A stretch of DNA of 64,000 nt from Parapedobacter tibetensis (lineage in GTDB: Bacteria > Bacteroidota > Bacteroidia > Sphingobacteriales > Sphingobacteriaceae), in assembly GCF_024643205.1 (NCBI RefSeq), contig NZ_JAMKQJ010000009.1:124001-188000 (forward strand). The letters are read 5' to 3'. Made by a program: the position numbers and the translations under genes. Positions 57,721-64,000 of the stretch are shown here, piece after piece (within the stretch, counting starts at the first letter, position 1; each line of letters starts with the position of its first letter). The notes below the pieces were generated by a model that was given only the letters and a program-made list of their open reading frames with translations, searched no databases and was not told where the DNA came from.

Positions 57721-60700
57721 ATGACTAATATATTGAGACAACAGGAGGGGCTTTATCATCCTGATTTTGAGCGTGATTCGTGTGGCGTAGGTTTTATTGC
57801 AAACCTCAAGGGTAACAAAACACACACGCAAGTAAGGGATGCGTTGACCATGCTGGAAAACATGGAGCATCGCGGTGCTTGCGGTTGTGATCCAGAAAGT
57901 GGCGACGGTGCCGGCATCATGATTCAATTGCCCCATGAATTTCTTTGGGAAGAATGCATATCACTTGGTATCCAGCTAAATGAACCTGGCTACTATGGTA
58001 CCGGAATGGCATTTTTGCCAAAAAACGCAGAAGCGAACCGCATCTGCCGCAAGCTTATCCAAAGCGCAACCGAAGATAGGGGGATGGAATTCCTTGGTTT
58101 CCGGCGTGTGCCTGTAAATGCCGAAGGTATTGGCAGTACGGCGCTGAGCGTGGAACCGGAAATCGTCCAATTTTTCGTTTCGCGGCCAACCGAAATTACT
58201 ACAACAGAAGATTTTGAACGTAAGCTCTTTGTGCTGAGGCGGCTCATCGCTAAAAAAGTGCGGGAGACCGCTGCGCTCGCTGAAGAACTGTACATCGCAT
58301 CCTTATCATGCAAAGTGGTGATATACAAAGGGCAGTTGACCACTTACCAAGTTGGCACGTATTTCCCCGACCTTTCGGATGAAAGGGTGGTGTCTGCCTT
58401 TGGCTTGGTACACTCCCGCTTTTCTACCAATACATTCCCATCGTGGCAATTGGCCCAACCTTTCCGGATGTTGGCACACAATGGCGAAATCAACACCTTG
58501 ACGGGGAACCTCAATTGGTTTTATGCGGGTTTACGCTCATTGTCTTCGCCATACTTTACCGAAGAGGAGTTGGAACTGCTGCTTCCTGTGGTGGACGGTC
58601 ACCAATCGGACTCGGCATGTTTGGATAACGTGGCCGAGCTGCTACTGCACAGTGGACGCAGCATCGCGCATGTGATGCTCATGATGGTGCCCGAAGCATG
58701 GGATGGAAACAACCAGATGGAGCCACTCAAAAAGGCTTTCTATGAATATCATGCCACATTGATGGAGCCTTGGGATGGTCCAGCGGCACTCTGCTTCACC
58801 GATGGCAAGACCATCGGCGCGATGCTGGATAGAAACGGCCTCAGGCCATTGCGGTTTGCAGTCACTTCAGACAACCGCGTCATTGTGGCATCAGAAGCCG
58901 GAGCCCTGCCCGTAGACGAAAACCTCATCATCAAAAAAGGACGCCAACAGCCTGGAAAAATCTTGCTTATCGACATGGAGAAAGGCGAAATCCTTTCGGA
59001 TGAGCAAGTAAAAGGTGAGCTTTCCAGCAGGCAGCCGTACAATGACTGGCTGCACCAATACAAAATCCGTATGGAGGAGCTAGCCGAACCTCGGGTTACG
59101 TTTACTTATCTTTCCAAAGAATCGGTATTCAAATACCAACAAATATTTGGCTACTCAAGGGAAGATGTGGAAGGCATCCTCACCCCAATGGCGCTCGATG
59201 GCAAGGAACCTATAGGCTCCATGGGGACAGATGTTCCGCTGGCTGTACTCTCCAACCATCCGCAGCACCTATCAAGCTATTTCAAGCAATTTTTCGCGCA
59301 AGTTACAAATCCACCCATCGACCCCATCCGGGAACGTTTGGTGATGAGCCTTGCCACCTTTATCGGCAACGCGGGAAATATCCTCGATGAAGATAAAATG
59401 CACTGCCATTGCGTGGCCCTTGAACATCCCATATTGACCAGCAGGGAACTTGAAAAACTCCGTAGCATAGATACTGGAGTGTTTCAGGCCAAGACGTTGC
59501 AATGCTATTTCAACGCCAACGGCAAACCTGGATCGCTCGAAGAAGGGCTGACCCGACTGTGCCGTTATGCCGAGGACGCCGTGAAGGATGGGTTTGAGGT
59601 AATCATCCTTTCCGACCGTGCCATCGATTCGCAACATGCAGCCATACCATCGTTACTGGCCGTATCGGCCGTACACCACCACCTCATCAAAACTGGGCAC
59701 CGTGGTGCCGTGGGTCTCGTGGTAGAGGGTGGCGATGTATGGGAAGTGCATCATTTTGCTTGCCTGCTTGCCTTTGGTGCTACAGCCATCAACCCGTATA
59801 TGGCGCTGGCTACCATCCGCACGCTCAAGGAGCAGAAGGTACTTGAAACCGATTTGAACTGGCCTCAATTGGCCAAAAACTACGTAAAGGCCGTATGCGG
59901 GGGTTTGCTTAAGATTTTCTCGAAAATGGGCATTTCCACCTTGCAGTCGTACCACGGCGCTCAGATATTTGAGGTGCTGGGCATCAATAAAGACGTGGTA
60001 GATCTATATTTCTGTGGTGCGGTATCCCGCATCGGCGGCTTGGGCCTCGACGATATCGCCCGGGAAGTGCTGAGCAAGCATAACCGTGGTTTTACCAGCT
60101 CGCGTAATGCCAAGGATCTATTGCCTGAAGGGGGAATATACCAATGGAAAAGAAGGGGCGAAGCACACCTGTTCAACCCGCAGACGGTGCATCTCCTGCA
60201 GCAGGCATGCCGCACGGGTGACTATGAGACCTACAAGAAATATGCGGCGCTCATCAATAATCAAAAAGAGCGCATGTATACGCTACGCGGGTTACTTGAT
60301 TTCGCGAGGCACCGTACTCCCCTACCCCTTGAGGAGGTGGAGCCAGCCGAAAACATCATGAAGCGTTTCGCCACGGGTGCCATGTCATTCGGATCCATAT
60401 CCCATGAAGCGCACAGCACCCTGGCCATTGCCATGAACCGCATCGGCGGTAAAAGCAATACCGGCGAGGGTGGCGAAGATGAAATCCGCTTTAAGCCATT
60501 AGCCAATGGCGATTCAATGCGTTCGGCCATCAAGCAAATCGCTTCAGGCCGATTTGGCGTGACATCAAACTACCTCACGCAGGCTGATGAATTGCAAATC
60601 AAGATGGCCCAGGGTGCAAAGCCCGGTGAGGGCGGCCAATTGCCGGGCCATAAGGTAGACGATTGGATTGCCAAGGTGCGGCATTCTACCCCGGGTGTGG

Positions 60701-62235
60701 GGCTGATATCTCCGCCACCACACCATGATATTTATTCCATCGAAGATTTGTCGCAACTTATTTTCGACCTGAAAAACGCTAACCGCGAGGCCCGGATAAA
60801 CGTGAAACTGGTATCAAAGGCCGGCGTGGGTACCATTGCCGCTGGAGTGGCTAAGGCACATGCTGATGTCATCCTTATTGCCGGGTATGATGGTGGTACC
60901 GGAGCTTCACCTGTCAGCTCCATCAAACATGCGGGGTTGCCTTGGGAATTGGGCTTGGCGGAATCGCATCAAACCTTGGTCAAAAACAAGCTCCGCAGCC
61001 GTGTGGTGTTGCAAACTGACGGGCAGCTCAAAACAGGCCGGGATATCGCTATCGCCACGTTATTGGGCGCTGAGGAGTGGGGCGTAGCTACCGCGGCTTT
61101 GGTGGCAGGAGGATGCATCATGATGCGTAAATGCCATTTGAACACCTGCCCTGTAGGTGTGGCTACGCAAGATCCTGAACTCCGTAAATTGTTTACCGGT
61201 AAGCCGGAAGATATTGTCAACTTGTTTAAGTTCCTTGCTGAGGAATTGCGCGAAATCATGGCTGAGCTGGGTTTCCGCACCATCAATGAAATGGTAGGAC
61301 GGGCCCAGTTTCTCAAAAAACGGGAAGATATAAACCATTGGAAAGTCGACAAACTTGACCTTTCGGGCATTCTCTATGTGGCACACAGCGATAGCGGTGA
61401 AACGCTGTACCAAACCGAGCAGCAGGACCATGGCATGGACATGATCTTGGACTGGGGCTTGCTGAAGCAGGCCCGCAAGGCACTGGACAGCAAAACTCCT
61501 GTATTCGGCGCGTTCAATGTGAAAAACACGGACCGTACCATCGGTACCTTGCTATCCAATGAGATATCCAAAATATATGGTGGCGAGGGTCTTCCAGACA
61601 ATACCATTAACTACAAATTCACCGGTTCGGCCGGGCAGAGTTTTGGTGCATTTGCGGCCAAAGGACTATCTTTTGAGTTGCAAGGAGAGGCCAACGACTA
61701 TGTAGGAAAGGGTCTCTCCGGTGCGCAATTGGCGATATATCCCGCTGAAGACAGTCCATTGGTGCCACATGAAAACATCATCATCGGAAACGTGGCCTTA
61801 TATGGAGCTACATCTGGCCATCTCTTTGTATGTGGCCAGGCAGGCGAACGATTTGCCGTGCGTAACTCCGGAGCGACCGCTGTGGTGGAGGGTGTGGGCG
61901 ACCACGGCTGCGAGTACATGACTGGTGGACGGGCGTTGATACTTGGTGCGACGGGCCGCAATTTTGCTGCAGGCATGAGCGGGGGCATCGCATGGGTATA
62001 TGACATGGAAGGCACATTCAGGAGCAACTGCAACACCGAAATGGTAGACCTTGATCCATTGGAAACCGAAGATGAAACCGCCATCATTGCCTTGCTCAAA
62101 CGGCATATCCACCTCACAGGAAGCAAGCGTGCCACCCATATCCTTAAACACTGGAAAACGGAGAAGGCTTGTTTCATCAAGGTATTCCCGAGGGAATATA
62201 AAAATGTGTTGCAGTCAAAATTAGTAGAAGCATAA
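57721..62235 (+). CDS. gltB: Glutamate synthase large subunit
   Basis: A 1504-aa amidotransferase. A 20-residue propeptide precedes the N-terminal nucleophile Cys21 (FERDSCGVGFIANLKG). The class II glutaminase domain is followed by a central domain (PIDPIRERLVMSLATFIGN), the FMN-binding synthase domain (VKLVSKAGVGTIAAGVAKAH, GYDGGTGASP), the 3Fe-4S cysteines in RKCHLNTCPVGVATQD, and a C-terminal beta-helix (GATSGHLFVCGQAGERFAVR). It moves the amide N of glutamine to 2-oxoglutarate. The gap before it is AT-rich with no clear promoter match. gltD follows 22 bp later. Confidence 0.97.
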   Translation: MTNILRQQEGLYHPDFERDSCGVGFIANLKGNKTHTQVRDALTMLENMEHRGACGCDPESGDGAGIMIQLPHEFLWEECISLGIQLNEPGYYGTGMAFLPKNAEANRICRKLIQSATEDRGMEFLGFRRVPVNAEGIGSTALSVEPEIVQFFVSRPTEITTTEDFERKLFVLRRLIAKKVRETAALAEELYIASLSCKVVIYKGQLTTYQVGTYFPDLSDERVVSAFGLVHSRFSTNTFPSWQLAQPFRMLAHNGEINTLTGNLNWFYAGLRSLSSPYFTEEELELLLPVVDGHQSDSACLDNVAELLLHSGRSIAHVMLMMVPEAWDGNNQMEPLKKAFYEYHATLMEPWDGPAALCFTDGKTIGAMLDRNGLRPLRFAVTSDNRVIVASEAGALPVDENLIIKKGRQQPGKILLIDMEKGEILSDEQVKGELSSRQPYNDWLHQYKIRMEELAEPRVTFTYLSKESVFKYQQIFGYSREDVEGILTPMALDGKEPIGSMGTDVPLAVLSNHPQHLSSYFKQFFAQVTNPPIDPIRERLVMSLATFIGNAGNILDEDKMHCHCVALEHPILTSRELEKLRSIDTGVFQAKTLQCYFNANGKPGSLEEGLTRLCRYAEDAVKDGFEVIILSDRAIDSQHAAIPSLLAVSAVHHHLIKTGHRGAVGLVVEGGDVWEVHHFACLLAFGATAINPYMALATIRTLKEQKVLETDLNWPQLAKNYVKAVCGGLLKIFSKMGISTLQSYHGAQIFEVLGINKDVVDLYFCGAVSRIGGLGLDDIAREVLSKHNRGFTSSRNAKDLLPEGGIYQWKRRGEAHLFNPQTVHLLQQACRTGDYETYKKYAALINNQKERMYTLRGLLDFARHRTPLPLEEVEPAENIMKRFATGAMSFGSISHEAHSTLAIAMNRIGGKSNTGEGGEDEIRFKPLANGDSMRSAIKQIASGRFGVTSNYLTQADELQIKMAQGAKPGEGGQLPGHKVDDWIAKVRHSTPGVGLISPPPHHDIYSIEDLSQLIFDLKNANREARINVKLVSKAGVGTIAAGVAKAHADVILIAGYDGGTGASPVSSIKHAGLPWELGLAESHQTLVKNKLRSRVVLQTDGQLKTGRDIAIATLLGAEEWGVATAALVAGGCIMMRKCHLNTCPVGVATQDPELRKLFTGKPEDIVNLFKFLAEELREIMAELGFRTINEMVGRAQFLKKREDINHWKVDKLDLSGILYVAHSDSGETLYQTEQQDHGMDMILDWGLLKQARKALDSKTPVFGAFNVKNTDRTIGTLLSNEISKIYGGEGLPDNTINYKFTGSAGQSFGAFAAKGLSFELQGEANDYVGKGLSGAQLAIYPAEDSPLVPHENIIIGNVALYGATSGHLFVCGQAGERFAVRNSGATAVVEGVGDHGCEYMTGGRALILGATGRNFAAGMSGGIAWVYDMEGTFRSNCNTEMVDLDPLETEDETAIIALLKRHIHLTGSKRATHILKHWKTEKACFIKVFPREYKNVLQSKLVEA

Positions 62236-62257
62236 ACAATTATATAGCGAGATAAAG

Positions 62258-63724
62258 ATGGGAAAACCAACTGGCTTTAAGGAATTTGAAAGGGTCCTCC
62301 CAAAGAAGGATACCGTGGCTAACCGGAAAAAAACATACGATGAGTTTGTGCAACCTTACAGTGATGAGGAACTGAACAAGCAAGCGGCCCGGTGTATGGA
62401 CTGCGGTATACCGTTTTGCCACTCAGGTTGCCCGCTTGGCAACGTGATTCCTGAATTCAATGATGCCATATATGATGGGAAATGGGAAGAGGCTTATCGG
62501 ATACTGGTATCTACCAATAATTTCCCCGAATTTACGGGGAGGATATGCCCCGCGCCATGCGAAGCAGCCTGCGTACTAGGCATCAACCGCCCACCCGTGG
62601 CCATTGAGGAGATTGAAAAACACATCATCGAAATTGCGTTTAAACGGGAGTTTGTAAAAGCACGGCCTACACACCTGAAAACCGGAAAACGCATTGCGGT
62701 GGTAGGAAGTGGCCCTGCTGGCCTAGCCGCAGCGGCCCAATTAATCAAGGTGGGCCATGAAGTAACCGTATATGAACGGGACGACAAGCCCGGAGGCCTG
62801 CTTCGCTATGGAATTCCGGATTTCAAACTGGAGAAGTGGGTCATAGACCGCCGGATAACATTGATGGAAGAAGAAGGCGTAGTATTCCGATGCAACGCCG
62901 AAGTAGGGAAAAACGTGCCGACTAGTGAGCTCCAAGCCTATGATGCCGTGGTGCTAGCGGGGGGGTCTACTATCCCCCGTAACCTTAACATCCCGGGAAG
63001 GGAACTGAAAGGGGTACATTTTGCGATGGAATTCCTGAAACAACAAAACAAACGTGTGGGTAACTTGCCTTTTGACGAGGAAGATATCCTAGCCAATGGT
63101 AAAAACGTATTGGTCATCGGTGGTGGTGATACCGGATCAGACTGCGTGGGCACATCAAACCGACATGGCGCCAAATCGGTTACTCAGTTTGAGCTGATGC
63201 CTCAGCCTCCCAAGGACCGTACCCAAGCCATGCCCTGGCCTACCTATCCGATGTTGCTCAAGACAACCACCTCGCATGAGGAAGGCTGCCAACGATATTG
63301 GAGTATCAGCACCAAGGAATTTATTGGCGATGGTAAGGGGAACCTTAAAGGCGCCCGTGTGGTCGACCTGGAATGGGAGCTTGACCAATTGGGCCGTCCG
63401 GTGAAATTCAAGGAGGTGGAGGGCTCTGAACGTGAACTCCCTTGTGAACTGGTGCTACTGGCCATGGGTTTCTTACACCCGCAACGTGATGGACTTCTAC
63501 AGCAACTGGGCGTAGAACTAGACGAACGAGGCAACGTGCGCGCCAACGAAGGAGACTACCAATCTTCTTCAGCACGGATTTTCGCAGCCGGTGACATGCG
63601 CCGTGGGCAGTCGCTCGTCGTATGGGCGATCTCCGAAGGCCGTGAATGTGCACGCAAAGTGGATGAGTATCTGATGGGTTATTCCGAATTGGAAAGCAAG
63701 GATGCTATCTATGATTATGCGTGA
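62258..63724 (+). CDS. gltD: Glutamate synthase small subunit
   Basis: A 488-aa protein that takes electrons from NAD(P)H and passes them to GltB. The N-terminal Fe-S domain has the cysteine sets RCMDCGIPFCHSGCPLGN and CPAPCEAACVLG. The FAD motif is IAVVGSGPAGLAAAAQL, and the NAD(P)H motif is VLVIGGGDTGSDCVGT; the C-terminal FAD contact is IFAAGDMRRGQSLVVWAI. Co-transcribed with gltB, and followed by a terminator. Confidence 0.97.
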   Translation: MGKPTGFKEFERVLPKKDTVANRKKTYDEFVQPYSDEELNKQAARCMDCGIPFCHSGCPLGNVIPEFNDAIYDGKWEEAYRILVSTNNFPEFTGRICPAPCEAACVLGINRPPVAIEEIEKHIIEIAFKREFVKARPTHLKTGKRIAVVGSGPAGLAAAAQLIKVGHEVTVYERDDKPGGLLRYGIPDFKLEKWVIDRRITLMEEEGVVFRCNAEVGKNVPTSELQAYDAVVLAGGSTIPRNLNIPGRELKGVHFAMEFLKQQNKRVGNLPFDEEDILANGKNVLVIGGGDTGSDCVGTSNRHGAKSVTQFELMPQPPKDRTQAMPWPTYPMLLKTTTSHEEGCQRYWSISTKEFIGDGKGNLKGARVVDLEWELDQLGRPVKFKEVEGSERELPCELVLLAMGFLHPQRDGLLQQLGVELDERGNVRANEGDYQSSSARIFAAGDMRRGQSLVVWAISEGRECARKVDEYLMGYSELESKDAIYDYA

Positions 63725-63824
63725 TTTACCAAACCTCATCGGTTTTGCCGCATGGCTTCGCACACTTGTGTCGCCTCGGGCGGTAAATCTATGAAACGTA
63801 CATTTTTTTTCTACCTATGAATAG

Positions 63825-63858
63825 AACGCTGGGATAATTCGGTTCCGGCGTTTTTTTT
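63825..63858 (+). terminator. Rho-independent terminator after gltD
   Basis: AACGCTGG (63825-63832) pairs with CCGGCGTT (63845-63852), one G-U, followed by eight Ts. It lies 100 bp after the gltD stop codon; the short gap before it shows nothing else. Confidence 0.85.
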
Positions 63859-64000
63859 AGTGGGAGGTGAACCGGTTGTTCAACTTCCTTTTTTCCACTT
63901 GGAGCCGTACGATAGGATATATAAAAACCGCTGTCAGGATGATAATGGCCCCAGCATAAAAACCAATACTCATCACCTCCTTTTGACCAAAAAACAGCCA
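63857..64000 (-). CDS. C-terminus of a membrane transporter (possibly EamA/DMT type), partial
   Basis: The last 47 codons of a protein that continues beyond the window. WLFFGQKEVMSIGFYAGAII continues into a hydrophobic helix (ILTAVFIYPIVRL) and a basic cytoplasmic tail (EKRKLNNRFTSH). A short loop with an acidic residue followed by a final transmembrane helix is how EamA/DMT-type permeases end, but other transporters do too. Confidence 0.55.
   Translation of the reverse strand, partial: WLFFGQKEVMSIGFYAGAIIILTAVFIYPIVRLQVEKRKLNNRFTSH

Overview
The window looks like a chromosomal segment of a Bacteroidota bacterium, most likely from the Sphingobacteriaceae or a close relative. The evidence is a SusC/SusD pair with its own FecR/ECF-sigma unit, an OstA-like LPS protein, DUF4834, DUF721 and LolD-type genes, and many promoter candidates of the Bacteroidota type (TTG or TTTG, about 19-20 nt, then TAnnTTTG). 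Ribosome binding sites are mostly not purine-rich. No rRNA, tRNA or CRISPR array was seen.

Layout. Positions 1-16.5 kb are mostly core metabolism and housekeeping: the end of a response-regulator protein, an azurin lipoprotein, two dihydrolipoamide dehydrogenases, a thioesterase, an actin-like ATPase, a LacI regulator, an S41 protease / HAD / LolD gene line, sucC, lgt, asnS, a YrdC/YciO protein and nhaA. Positions 16.5-30 kb hold a metallopeptidase-mannosidase fusion, a two-component pair, recF with DUF721, tilS, an OstA-like protein and an S15-type peptidase. Positions 30-37.9 kb hold a YceI lipoprotein, a GMC oxidoreductase with its small subunit, an alkylation-repair cluster (AraC-MGMT fusion, truncated 2OG oxygenase, Ada zinc domain, AlkB), rdgB and a deoxyhypusine-synthase-like gene.

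Positions 38-46.4 kb are an accessory region. It begins with an unusual array of about 23 diverged units of exactly 21 bp, open on both strands, followed by a compact membrane protein / CHAP lysin / FN3 protein / lipoprotein-with-C-terminal-membrane-anchor gene set that resembles a holin-endolysin-u-spanin lysis cassette. Beyond it are a decayed GNAT gene, a 150-bp copy of part of a LytTR gene, an AbiE type IV toxin-antitoxin pair, the full LytTR gene, an XRE regulator and an antitoxin with an internally deleted PIN toxin. Positions 46.4-56 kb hold a thioredoxin-like/SusD/SusC/FecR/sigma unit, whose FecR and sigma genes are split by a complete PIN toxin-antitoxin module between 64-bp direct repeats. 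The window ends with a dipeptide epimerase, gltB-gltD and the tail of a membrane transporter.

Themes worth attention: an actin-family ATPase whose phosphate-1 motif sits at the C-terminus, as expected for a circular permutant; the 21-bp array; the lysis-like cassette; short dispersed repeats that have entered coding sequences in frame (CHAP lysin, SusC, FecR); and several genes whose TAnnTTTG box lies only 4-5 nt before the start codon, which predicts leaderless mRNAs. Assignments rest on reading motifs by eye; no searches were run.
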